The notes under the pieces are model-generated. The model saw only the letters and a program-made list of their open reading frames with translations, was not told the DNA's origin and made no database searches. Below are positions 15,162 to 24,512 of a DNA stretch of 64,000 bases, one piece after another (position 1 is the stretch's first letter; each line of letters begins with the position of its first letter). This DNA is from Flavobacterium sp. GTDB lineage: Bacteria > Bacteroidota > Bacteroidia > Flavobacteriales > Flavobacteriaceae. Location of the stretch: NCBI GenBank assembly GCA_016787805.1, contig JAEUTY010000010.1, forward strand, positions 53,899 to 117,898, given 5' to 3'. A program made the translations under genes and the position numbers.

Positions 15162-18100
15162 ATGAGAAAAATATTTTTTTTGCTACTTTTTGGATTCTCT
15201 TTTTTACACGCGCAAACTGATAAAGTTACCGTTGAAAAGAGTAATTCTGAGATGAAACTCAAAGTCAATGGAAAAGATTTCATTGTCAATGGAATGAATT
15301 GGGACTACTTTCCGATCGGAACCAATTATTCGTACAGCTTGTGGAATCAGTCCGATGCATTCATTCAACAAGCATTGGATGATGAAATGGGATTGCTCAA
15401 AAATATGGGAGTAAATACCATTCGTGTGTACTCAGGCATGCCCAAAAAATGGATTGAGTATGTATATAACAACTACGGAATCTACACCATGCTCAATCAT
15501 TCGTTTGGACGTTATGGTTTGACTATCGATGGTGCTTGGATACCCAACACCGAGTATTCCAATGCCAAAACACGCGATTTGTTACTCAAAGAAGTAACTC
15601 AAATGGCTACTGAATACAAAGACACCAAAGGATTATTATTGTTTTTGCTAGGAAATGAAAACAACTATGGCTTGTTTTGGGATGGAGCTGAAACCGAAGA
15701 TATTCCAATTCAAGACCGAAAATCAACCGTTCGTGCCCAATCATTATACCAACTTTTCAACGAAGCTGTTGTAAGTATGAAAGCAATCGACTCTTCACAT
15801 CCAATAGCTATTTGTAATGGAGATTTGCTTTTTCTCGATATTATAGCCAAAGAATGTAAAGACGTTGATATTTTAGGAACCAACGTTTATCGTGGTGTCT
15901 CTTTTGGAGATTTATTCGAACGAGTGAAAAAAGAATACGGAAAACCAGTTTTATTTACTGAATTTGGTTCGGATGCTTTTAACGTTTTGACTAATCAAGA
16001 AGATCAAAATGCACAAGCTTATTATTTGAAAGGCAATTGGAAAGAAATTTATGAAAATGCAGCCGGAATGGGAAAAGCGGGAAACTGTTTGGGAGGTTTT
16101 ACATTCCAATTTAGTGATGGTTGGTGGAAATATGCTCAAACCAAAAATTTGGATGTTCATGATACTAATGCATCGTGGTCTAATGGTGGTTACATCAGAG
16201 ATTATACTGAAGGTGAAAATAATATGAATGAAGAATGGTTTGGGGTTTGTGCCAAAGGACCAACTAATGAAAAGGGATTTTACCAATTGTATCCTCGTAC
16301 GGCTTATTATGTATTGAAAGAACTTCACCAATTTAATCCTTATGCTCAAGGAACTTCGCCAACTTCGTTAAACACAACTTTCGACAAAGCTCAAATCATG
16401 GACGCTTCTCTAAGAGCAAGAGCCGATAAGGCAGCCATTGAGTCTACCAAAGGTTCGAAAATTCGTTTCAGCCGTTTGTCTGCCGAATTCACTACATTTA
16501 ATACCGGAGGTTCACTGATTACAACACCGAGCGATCCTAAACCTAATACTACCGAATATCCAAATCAACTCGGTTTTGATCACATGCAATCGTACTTTAT
16601 TGGAGTAGGTGCTAATCCGTCTTCCAATACCAATCTCAACGTAGAGTTTAATATTTTAGGAAACGTTGCTCAAAATCCAATTGATCAAATTTTTTATGAA
16701 AATCGTGGACGTCCAGTAACAGTTGAAGGTCCAAACGGTGAATTACAATTGCAAGATGTCAACCGAGTTCAGTTGTACAGAGCCAGTTATGGTTGGAATC
16801 ACAAATTTTTTAACTTAACCGGTTTTTACAGAACGGGCCACTACCATTGGGGTTATGAAGGCGATTTCTTTGGTTTATATCCCGAAGCCAACTACGGTAA
16901 CCAAATTGACATCTATAACGGTAGCGCTCCTTTTGGTTTAGAAATAGAAGGGAAAAAATATATCAATGGTTTTAAATTGGCATTTGGACCTCAATTATGG
17001 TGGGGAGCCAACCCAGCTTTATTATTGAAGTACTCTAGAAAAATAGGAAAATTCGATTTTACTACAGTTTTCCACGAAGACTTGGAACAACAAGGTGTTA
17101 CCGAAAGTTCCTTCGCTATTCCACAACCTAAAACAAGAAGATGGACGCTTCACATGAACCGAAAATTTGGAAAATTCGGTGTTGACTTGGGAGGAATTTG
17201 GGCTGGACAACCTTTAAATGGTAGAGATTATCAGGTTGTTCGGGGTGAAGGAAGTAACACACAAGTTTACCAAACTCAAATTCAATCGAAAGATAATTGG
17301 GGAGGAAAAATGAAGCTGACTTACACGGGAGGGAAATTCAATTGGTACGGACAAGCGGCAGCTATGGGCTTAGTAGCCAATGGAGGAGCCGACCTAACAC
17401 AAACGTTTACAGGCTGGCGATTAAAAGACAGCGGTAGTGGTAATCAATACAATTTCTTAACTGGTTTAACCTATACGGTGGGGAAATTACAAATTGCTCC
17501 CAATTTCTTATGGCAAAAACCACTTGAAGGTCCTATCAGTTCTGATGTTCCAGCACCAGGAAGACCTAGAAATATTTTAGAAGATCCTTTTGTGGTTCGA
17601 GCGAATCGCGAACAAGTAGCTGGTGAAATTCTTTTCACTTTCGACCCAACACCAGGTACTTGGATGTACGAATGGGATAACGACCGTTCGGAAGATGCCA
17701 AATTTTCAACTAGTGCAGGGTTTGTTTACCGCCATTTACCAACCACTCAGGATGCCGCAATTGGTATTTTAGGAAATGGTAGAACTACATTTGCGTTCCC
17801 AGGTGCCGCACCAGCAACCGATTTATGGGAAGTAAATGCTCGAATTGTGTCAAAACTGACCAAAGACTTTGGTTTCATCACAACGTTTTATGGTGGTGAT
17901 GCGCAAGCCAACGGTAGTGATGCTCGCACCATAAACCGTTACGGAATGGATCTACGAGTAATCTATCGAAAAATTAAATTAAACTCATTTGTTAAAGTAA
18001 ACGATTGGGGACCTTATGATTATCATCGTGATTTTAACCTCACGTTCCCATTACAATTGATGGCTGATTTATCAACAGAAATTGGAAAACCTGATTGGTT

Positions 18101-18290
18101 TATTCTGCCTGGAACTCGAATCGGTATTCGCGGAACATGGAGAAGCTTAGACCAATATTCTCCTAGATACAATCCAACTCAAATTTTAAGTCCAGCTGGC
18201 GAATGGGTGCCTGATCCAACGGCTATCGGATTTGATAATGGTAACGAGTGGGAAATTAGAACCTACATTCACATTAATATTGGAAATTAA
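15162..18290 (+). CDS. Fusion: clan GH-A-like glycosidase (TIM barrel) plus outer-membrane beta-barrel
   Basis: The 1042-aa protein has a signal peptide (to about HAQ18). An N-terminal TIM-barrel glycosidase domain (about 25-400) follows, with features of clan GH-A: NGMNWDYFPIG, acid/base candidate Glu166 in GNENNYG and nucleophile candidate Glu267 in VLFTEFGSD. From about residue 430 to the end it changes to alternating amphipathic strands with aromatic girdle residues (FKLAFGPQLWWG, FDFTTVFHED, WGGKMKLTYTGGKFNWYGQ, GMDLRVIYRKIKLNSFVKV), typical of an outer-membrane barrel. It is first in the nine-gene glucan operon, with no SusC or SusD. It may cleave or transfer beta-glucan at the surface and also form the pore, but that is inference. 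The exact GH family is not assigned. Confidence 0.75.
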   Translation: MRKIFFLLLFGFSFLHAQTDKVTVEKSNSEMKLKVNGKDFIVNGMNWDYFPIGTNYSYSLWNQSDAFIQQALDDEMGLLKNMGVNTIRVYSGMPKKWIEYVYNNYGIYTMLNHSFGRYGLTIDGAWIPNTEYSNAKTRDLLLKEVTQMATEYKDTKGLLLFLLGNENNYGLFWDGAETEDIPIQDRKSTVRAQSLYQLFNEAVVSMKAIDSSHPIAICNGDLLFLDIIAKECKDVDILGTNVYRGVSFGDLFERVKKEYGKPVLFTEFGSDAFNVLTNQEDQNAQAYYLKGNWKEIYENAAGMGKAGNCLGGFTFQFSDGWWKYAQTKNLDVHDTNASWSNGGYIRDYTEGENNMNEEWFGVCAKGPTNEKGFYQLYPRTAYYVLKELHQFNPYAQGTSPTSLNTTFDKAQIMDASLRARADKAAIESTKGSKIRFSRLSAEFTTFNTGGSLITTPSDPKPNTTEYPNQLGFDHMQSYFIGVGANPSSNTNLNVEFNILGNVAQNPIDQIFYENRGRPVTVEGPNGELQLQDVNRVQLYRASYGWNHKFFNLTGFYRTGHYHWGYEGDFFGLYPEANYGNQIDIYNGSAPFGLEIEGKKYINGFKLAFGPQLWWGANPALLLKYSRKIGKFDFTTVFHEDLEQQGVTESSFAIPQPKTRRWTLHMNRKFGKFGVDLGGIWAGQPLNGRDYQVVRGEGSNTQVYQTQIQSKDNWGGKMKLTYTGGKFNWYGQAAAMGLVANGGADLTQTFTGWRLKDSGSGNQYNFLTGLTYTVGKLQIAPNFLWQKPLEGPISSDVPAPGRPRNILEDPFVVRANREQVAGEILFTFDPTPGTWMYEWDNDRSEDAKFSTSAGFVYRHLPTTQDAAIGILGNGRTTFAFPGAAPATDLWEVNARIVSKLTKDFGFITTFYGGDAQANGSDARTINRYGMDLRVIYRKIKLNSFVKVNDWGPYDYHRDFNLTFPLQLMADLSTEIGKPDWFILPGTRIGIRGTWRSLDQYSPRYNPTQILSPAGEWVPDPTAIGFDNGNEWEIRTYIHINIGN

Positions 18291-18301
18291 AAAAATAGAC
18301 T

Positions 18302-20176
18302 ATGAAATCAATTTTTAATAATCGTATTCTAAAACTAGCTGCTTTTTGCATGGTAGTAGTTTTTTTGTCGGGTTGTGAAAACGATCCTAATGATTTTGAA
18401 GAAGCCAAATATTCTTCCAATCCCGAAGTGTTTATTGATACTTTTAGTGCTGGATTGAATTATGCCGCATTCAGTAATAGCGTTGTTACAGCTTTTCAAG
18501 TGGATAGCGATGTTACTTATAACAATTCAACAGCTTCAATGCGAATTGATGTTCCTAATGTAAACGATCCACTAGGTTCCTACGCTGGTGGTGCTTTTTT
18601 TACCAGTGTCGGACGTGATTTATCAAGTTACAATGCCTTGACATTTTGGGCCAAAAGCTCGGTAGCAGCTACACTTGATGTTGCAGGTTTTGGTCTTGAT
18701 TTGGGTGCCAACAAATACCAGGCTTCTGTTTCAGGGTTGAGCTTAACTACAACTTGGAAAAAGTATATCATTCCAATTCCAGATGCGTCTAAATTGAAAG
18801 TAGAAAAAGGAATGTTTTATTATTCTGAAGGACCAGAAAATGGCAACGGCTATTCTTTTTGGATAGATGATGTAAAATTTGAAAACTTAGGGACAATTGC
18901 TCACGGACAAGCTTCTATTTTGAATGGTTTAGACAAAGTGATTACTTCTTTTAACGGTGTTACAAGTACTGTTGATGGAATTTTTACCACTTTTAGTATG
19001 CCTAATGCCATCAATCAAAATGTATCGATGTCGCCTTCCTATTTGGTGTTTTCTTCTTCCAATTCGTCTGTTGCAACTGTTAATGAAGCGGGATTAGTAA
19101 CTACAGTTGGTTCAGGAAACGCAGTTATTACTGCAACTCTCAATGGGCAAAGTGCTCTTGGCTCTCTTACAGTAAATTCGGCTGGAGTTTTTACAAGCGC
19201 CCCTACACCAACTGAAGCTGCTAATACCGTTATTTCAATTTTTTCAAATCATTACAATAATGTTCCAGTTGATTATTATAATGGTTATTGGCAACCGTAT
19301 CAAACTACGCAATCGTCAGATTTTACTGTTAATGGTGATAATGTATTGAACTATACTAATTTTAATTTTGTTGGAATTCAATTTTCTAATCCCACTATCG
19401 ATGCTACTTTGATGTCACACTTTCATGCGGATATATACATTCCCGGAACATTAGCGGCAGGAGCTAATTTTAAAATTAGATTGGTTGATTTTGGGAATGA
19501 CGGCGTTTTTGGCGGTACTGATGATACAGGACACACTATTACTTATACAAGCCCGACTTTAGTAGCGCAAAATTGGATTAGCCTTGATATTCCGTTTACA
19601 AGTTTTACAGGATTAACCAACAGAGCACATTTAGCACAAGTAATTTTCGAAGGAACTAATATATCTAATTTCTATGCTGATAATATTTATTTGTTCAATA
19701 ACGGAAGTGTAATTCCTGTTGTTCCTACTGTTGCGGCTCCTACACCAACCACGGCAGCTGCCAATGTAACGTCTATTTTTAGTGATACTTATACTAATGT
19801 TGCAGGAACTAATTTTAATCCGAATTGGGGTCAAGCTACACAAGTAACCCAAGTGCCTATTGCTGGAAATAACACATTGCGTTATGGTGGCTTAAATTAC
19901 CAAGGAATTGAACTAGGAAGCGCGCAAAATGTAACCAACAGAAACTTTTTACACCTCGATTTTTATTCGGCCAATTCCACCAATTTGAAAGTGTATTTAA
20001 TTAGTCCTGGTCCTGTTGAAAAAGCAGTCTCTTTAACAGTTCCAACTATTGGTGGATGGAACAGTATCGATATTCCACTCACTAGTTTTGCTCCTGTTAA
20101 TTTGAACAATGTGTTCCAGATGAAGTTCGACGGTAATGGAACCATTTACCTTGATAATATTTATTTCCGCAACTAA
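18302..20176 (+). CDS. Surface glycan-binding lipoprotein with CBM-like modules
   Basis: The 624-aa protein has a lipoprotein signal (VVVFLSGCENDPND), so it is anchored to a membrane, probably outside the outer membrane. Domains in order: a galactose-binding-like, CBM11-type beta-sandwich (about 45-200, FIDTFSAG to FWIDDVKFENLG); a Big_2-like Ig domain (about 205-295, STVATVNEAGLVTTVGSGNA type); and two copies of the SIFS-type module (about 305-470 and 480-624), each ending NIYL or NIYF. These modules also occur once in the T9SS protein at 10124-12010. No catalytic residues are visible. It probably binds laminarin and passes it to the neighbouring enzymes, the job done by SusE/F or SGBP proteins elsewhere. 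It is 11 bases after the barrel-glycosidase gene. Confidence 0.75.
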   Translation: MKSIFNNRILKLAAFCMVVVFLSGCENDPNDFEEAKYSSNPEVFIDTFSAGLNYAAFSNSVVTAFQVDSDVTYNNSTASMRIDVPNVNDPLGSYAGGAFFTSVGRDLSSYNALTFWAKSSVAATLDVAGFGLDLGANKYQASVSGLSLTTTWKKYIIPIPDASKLKVEKGMFYYSEGPENGNGYSFWIDDVKFENLGTIAHGQASILNGLDKVITSFNGVTSTVDGIFTTFSMPNAINQNVSMSPSYLVFSSSNSSVATVNEAGLVTTVGSGNAVITATLNGQSALGSLTVNSAGVFTSAPTPTEAANTVISIFSNHYNNVPVDYYNGYWQPYQTTQSSDFTVNGDNVLNYTNFNFVGIQFSNPTIDATLMSHFHADIYIPGTLAAGANFKIRLVDFGNDGVFGGTDDTGHTITYTSPTLVAQNWISLDIPFTSFTGLTNRAHLAQVIFEGTNISNFYADNIYLFNNGSVIPVVPTVAAPTPTTAAANVTSIFSDTYTNVAGTNFNPNWGQATQVTQVPIAGNNTLRYGGLNYQGIELGSAQNVTNRNFLHLDFYSANSTNLKVYLISPGPVEKAVSLTVPTIGGWNSIDIPLTSFAPVNLNNVFQMKFDGNGTIYLDNIYFRN

Positions 20177-20188
20177 AATGATAAACCA

Positions 20189-21010
20189 ATGAAAAAAGCC
20201 ACACTTACTAAACTGTTTTTATTGCCAATTACTTTGATGGCTTTAACGGCCTGCGATTCAGATAAAGAACAAAAAATTGACGAGCGCAATTGGCAATTAA
20301 CTTGGAGTGACGAATTTAATGGTGCCGCTGGTGAATCGCCTGATGCCACCAAGTGGTCATTTGATATCGGAACTGGAGCCAACGGTTGGGGAAATCAAGA
20401 ATTACAGTATTATACCAATCGTACTCAAAATGTTTCTATGGACGGAAATGGAAATTTGGTGATCACCGCTTTACGCGAAAACTATAACGGTTCGCAATAC
20501 ACTTCGGCTCGAATTAAAACCAAAGATTTATTCTCGCAAACCTATGGTCGCTACGAAGCACGATTAAAAACACCTTACGGACAAGGTTTATGGCCTGCAT
20601 TTTGGCTTCTCGGATCTAATATTGATGAAGTGAGCTGGCCTAATTGCGGCGAGATTGATGTAATGGAACTCCGAGGCCAATTGCCAAGTATTGTTAACGG
20701 AACCATTCATGGTCCAGGTTATTCGGGTGCAAATGCTATTTCAGGTAGTTATGCACTTCGTAATGACCGATTTGACAATGGATTTCACATTTTCGCAGTT
20801 GAATGGGACACCGATAAAATTGACTTTTTTGTGGATGGCTTTTTGTACAAACGTATAGATAAAAGCCAAGTTCCTGGCGATTGGGTTTACGATCATCCAT
20901 TTTTTATGATTCTCAATGTTGCTGTAGGCGGAAACTATGTTGGTTTTCCTAACAACGGAACACCTTTCCCACAAAAAATGACCATCGACTACGTAAGAGT
21001 TTACCAATAA
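20189..21010 (+). CDS. GH16 endo-beta-1,3-glucanase, lipoprotein (laminarinase)
   Basis: The 273-aa protein is a lipoprotein (LTAC, Cys22) made of a single GH16 domain. The catalytic signature GEIDVMEL has nucleophile Glu155, Asp157 and acid/base Glu160, and WPAFWLLG and TWSDEFNG are the usual GH16 landmarks. It should hydrolyse internal beta-1,3 links of laminarin at the cell surface or in the periplasm. The family also includes mixed-linkage glucanases, but the company of GH17, GH30 and a GH149-type phosphorylase points to laminarin. It is 12 bases from the gene before it and 28 bases from the gene after it. There are no extra binding modules, unlike the second GH16 of the operon. Confidence 0.92.
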   Translation: MKKATLTKLFLLPITLMALTACDSDKEQKIDERNWQLTWSDEFNGAAGESPDATKWSFDIGTGANGWGNQELQYYTNRTQNVSMDGNGNLVITALRENYNGSQYTSARIKTKDLFSQTYGRYEARLKTPYGQGLWPAFWLLGSNIDEVSWPNCGEIDVMELRGQLPSIVNGTIHGPGYSGANAISGSYALRNDRFDNGFHIFAVEWDTDKIDFFVDGFLYKRIDKSQVPGDWVYDHPFFMILNVAVGGNYVGFPNNGTPFPQKMTIDYVRVYQ

Positions 21011-21038
21011 TCAATTTTAAATAAGAAGCATAATTTAA

Positions 21039-24000
21039 ATGATCTCAACCAAGACGAATTCTTTGATTGAAAATACTGTTGAAATGGATAATTCTAACGA
21101 TATGGATTTAATTTCAATTGGAAATGAACATTTTTATCGAATTTCTAATGTAGAAAATTTACGTCCTTTTTTTATGAGTATCGTCAGTGATTCCAACCAC
21201 TGGATGTTCATATCTAGTAATGGTGGTCTCACAGCTGGACGTAAAAATGCAGAATTTGCCCTTTTTCCCTATTATACCGATGATAAAATAACCGAATTTG
21301 CGGATATCACGGGTAGTAAATCGATTTTTCAAATCAAAAAAGATGACCAAGTATTTCTATGGGAACCTTTTTCTGAACGCTTCAACGATAACTATCATTT
21401 GACGCGAAATTTGTACAAAAGTGTGTACGGAAATAAAATTATTTTTGAAGAAATTCATCACGATTTTAATTTGGCTTTTCGTTACGAATGGAACAATAGC
21501 AACTTGTTTGGTTTTGTGAAAAAATCTGAAATCAACAATTTCTCAGAAAGCGATTACCATATTACCATTCTAGACGGAATTCAGAACATTATGCCTCATG
21601 GTGTAAATAGTGATTTGCAAGCCACAACTAGTAATTTGGTTGATGCTTACAAACGTAACGAATTAGTGCCAGAAAGCGGATTAGGAATTTATGCTTTAAG
21701 CGCTGTCATTGTCGATAAGGCTGAACCTAGCGAGGCTTTAAAAGCCAATATCGTTTGGTCATTAGGCTTGGATCATCCAACTTATTTGCTATCGTCAATG
21801 CAATTGTCCAATTTCCGCAAGAAAAAAGCAATTGTTTCCGAAACAGATGTAAAAGGCGAAAAAGGGGCCTATTTTGTTTCTTCGGATTTGTTTTTGTTGA
21901 AAAATACGTCCAAATCATGGAAAATTGTAGCCAACGTCAACCAAGATCAATCGCAAGTGATTCAACTTTCGGATGCCATTTGCAACGACGAATCGCTCGA
22001 ACAACGGTTGACGGATGATATAGAACTCGGGACCAAAAATCTGATTTATCTCAACGCTTCCGCGGATGGTTTGCAATTTACAGCTGATCATCGCAAAGAC
22101 GTTCGCCATTTTTCGAATGTGTTGTTTAACAGTATGCGTGGCGGAATTTTTGATAAAAACTACCAAATTGAAAAAGCGGATTTTGTTCGCTATATTCAAA
22201 AAGCCAATCAATTCGTTTTTGAAAATAATAGTGCCTTTATCAATGGTTTACCCGAAGTTTTTGACTATTCGGATTTAAAAAATCAAATTGCCACCATCGA
22301 AGATGCCGATTTAGTGCGTTTGTGTATCGAATATCTGCCGCTAAAATTCAGCCGTCGACATGGTGATCCGAGTCGACCTTGGAATAAATTTTCAATCAAT
22401 ACACGAAGTGAAATTGACGGTTCGAAAATTTTGGATTACGAAGGCAATTGGCGCGATATTTTTCAGAATTGGGAAGCTTTGGCGTGGTCATATCCTGATT
22501 TTATCGACGGTATGATTCACAAGTTTTTGAACGCTTCTACTTTTGATGGTTATAATCCGTATCGCGTGACCAAAAGTGGTTTTGATTGGGAAACTATTGA
22601 GCCCGACAATCCTTGGTCGTATATTGGCTATTGGGGTGATCACCAAATTATCTATTTACTTAAGTTTTTAGAGTTTAAAGAACACTATCAACCTGGCTCG
22701 TTGCAGTCGTTTTTTGACAAAGATTGTTTTGTTTACGCAGCCGTTCCCTACATCATCAAACCATATGAGGAAATAGTAAAAAATCCGAAAGACACTATTT
22801 TGTTTGACCATCAGTGGGATGCCAAAATACACAAAAGGCGAGACGAAATAGGAGCTGATGGCGCGCTTTTACGTGACAATAACAACGAGATTTATCATGT
22901 TAATTTAATTGAGAAAATCTTAGCGACAGTTCTTTCTAAAATGTCCAATTTTATTCCAGAAGCGGGTATTTGGATGAATACGCAACGACCCGAATGGAAC
23001 GATGCCAATAATGCATTAGTTGGAAATGGTGTTTCGATGGTAACGTTGTATTACTTGAGACGATTTTTGAAATTCTTCCAACGAATTCTAGATAATTCCG
23101 ACCAAGAAACCATCAAAATTTCTAATGAAATGGTCGAATTTTATCATGCCGTACGCGAAAATTTGATGCAATTTTCACCGTTGTTAAAAACGACTATTTC
23201 CAACGAAGATCGTAAAACCATGATGGATGCTTTAGGAAAAGCGGCTTCAGAATACCGTTTTCAAGTGTATCACAGTGGTTTTTGGGGTAAAAAAAGAACG
23301 CATTCGATGCAAGGTTTAAAAAATTTCACCCAAGTTTGCCTTGATTTTATTGAACACTCTATTAAAGCCAATAAAAGAGAAGATAACTTGTACCATGCTT
23401 ATAATCTAATCTCTCTTCACCCGAATAGTGTTTCCGTTTCCTACCTTCCGGAAATGCTCGAAGGTCAAGTAGCGGTTCTAAGCTCAGGGTTTTTGTCAGC
23501 CAGCGAATCGTTAGCTAATTTAAAAGCCTTACGCAATAGTAATTTATATCGTCAAGATCAGAATAGTTACTTATTGTATCCTAACAAAGAATTACCGAAG
23601 TTTTTAGAAAAAAATACCTTAACACAAAGCCAAGTCAATCAATCGAATTTGTTAAACTATTTGATTGAAAATAACAATTCGGCTCTAATCAATCGAGATC
23701 GAAATGGAAATTATCATTTCAACGGTAATTTTCATAATACTAATGATTTGAATAACGCTTTGAACGAACTCGAAACAAAACCTGAATGGAAAGATTGGGT
23801 TATTGTTGATAGAGAAAAAGTACTTCAGCTTTTTGAAGAAGTTTTCAATCACAAAGCCTTCACTGGTCGTTCTGGAACTTTTTATGGTTATGAAGGTTTA
23901 GGTTCTATTTATTGGCATATGGTTTCAAAATTGCATTTGGCCGTAGAAGAAGTGTGCGAAGAGGCTATGGTCTCAGAACAAAATCATGAAACTGTACAAT

Positions 24001-24512
24001 CGCTTCAACATCATTTTAACGAAATAGGAGTAGGGATTGGTATTCATAAATTGCCCAAAGTTTACGGCGCTTTTCCTACTGATCCGTATTCACACACGCC
24101 ATGGCATAGAGGCGCGCAACAACCCGGAATGACAGGACAAGTAAAAGAAGATATACTCACTAGAATTGGCGAGTTGGGTATTAAAATAACCAATGGGAAA
24201 ATCAAATTTCAGCCTACGTTATTGACCAAAGACGAGTTTTTATCAGAAGAAATCAATGCCACTTTTGTTTTGGTTGATGGAACTGAAAAAACCATCACTA
24301 TCGAAGAGAAATGTTTAGGTTTTACGTATTGTCAAGTGCCGATAGTCTATAAAATGAGCAATAGCAATCAAGTTCAATTGCTTTATGCTAATGGTGAAAG
24401 CCAAATTATTAATGGATTGGAATTACCTGTAGAACAAAGTCGATCTGTGTTTTTAAGAACCAATCAGATAGTTCAAATTGTAGTTTTTTTAACAAAAGAT
24501 AATTTAAGATAA
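21039..24512 (+). CDS. Beta-1,3-glucan phosphorylase-like enzyme (GH149-type, related to GH94)
   Basis: A 1157-aa protein with no signal peptide, so cytoplasmic. The layout and length fit GH149, a sister family of GH94 described from Euglena and found in Bacteroidota glucan loci. These enzymes use phosphate to release glucose-1-phosphate from beta-1,3-oligoglucosides. Landmarks: a beta-sandwich N-terminal region with FFMSIVSDSNHWMFISSNGG, an (alpha/alpha)6 barrel core with RRHGDPSRPWNKFSINTRS, YEGNWRDIFQNWEALAW and WSYIGYWGDHQIIYLLKFLE, and RPEWNDANNALVGNG, where Asp655 is the likely general acid. A GH94 or GH161 assignment is possible but less likely. The TAA overlaps the next ATG by one base (TAATG). 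It replaces the usual GH3 beta-glucosidase, which is absent from the locus. Confidence 0.78.
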   Translation: MISTKTNSLIENTVEMDNSNDMDLISIGNEHFYRISNVENLRPFFMSIVSDSNHWMFISSNGGLTAGRKNAEFALFPYYTDDKITEFADITGSKSIFQIKKDDQVFLWEPFSERFNDNYHLTRNLYKSVYGNKIIFEEIHHDFNLAFRYEWNNSNLFGFVKKSEINNFSESDYHITILDGIQNIMPHGVNSDLQATTSNLVDAYKRNELVPESGLGIYALSAVIVDKAEPSEALKANIVWSLGLDHPTYLLSSMQLSNFRKKKAIVSETDVKGEKGAYFVSSDLFLLKNTSKSWKIVANVNQDQSQVIQLSDAICNDESLEQRLTDDIELGTKNLIYLNASADGLQFTADHRKDVRHFSNVLFNSMRGGIFDKNYQIEKADFVRYIQKANQFVFENNSAFINGLPEVFDYSDLKNQIATIEDADLVRLCIEYLPLKFSRRHGDPSRPWNKFSINTRSEIDGSKILDYEGNWRDIFQNWEALAWSYPDFIDGMIHKFLNASTFDGYNPYRVTKSGFDWETIEPDNPWSYIGYWGDHQIIYLLKFLEFKEHYQPGSLQSFFDKDCFVYAAVPYIIKPYEEIVKNPKDTILFDHQWDAKIHKRRDEIGADGALLRDNNNEIYHVNLIEKILATVLSKMSNFIPEAGIWMNTQRPEWNDANNALVGNGVSMVTLYYLRRFLKFFQRILDNSDQETIKISNEMVEFYHAVRENLMQFSPLLKTTISNEDRKTMMDALGKAASEYRFQVYHSGFWGKKRTHSMQGLKNFTQVCLDFIEHSIKANKREDNLYHAYNLISLHPNSVSVSYLPEMLEGQVAVLSSGFLSASESLANLKALRNSNLYRQDQNSYLLYPNKELPKFLEKNTLTQSQVNQSNLLNYLIENNNSALINRDRNGNYHFNGNFHNTNDLNNALNELETKPEWKDWVIVDREKVLQLFEEVFNHKAFTGRSGTFYGYEGLGSIYWHMVSKLHLAVEEVCEEAMVSEQNHETVQSLQHHFNEIGVGIGIHKLPKVYGAFPTDPYSHTPWHRGAQQPGMTGQVKEDILTRIGELGIKITNGKIKFQPTLLTKDEFLSEEINATFVLVDGTEKTITIEEKCLGFTYCQVPIVYKMSNSNQVQLLYANGESQIINGLELPVEQSRSVFLRTNQIVQIVVFLTKDNLR

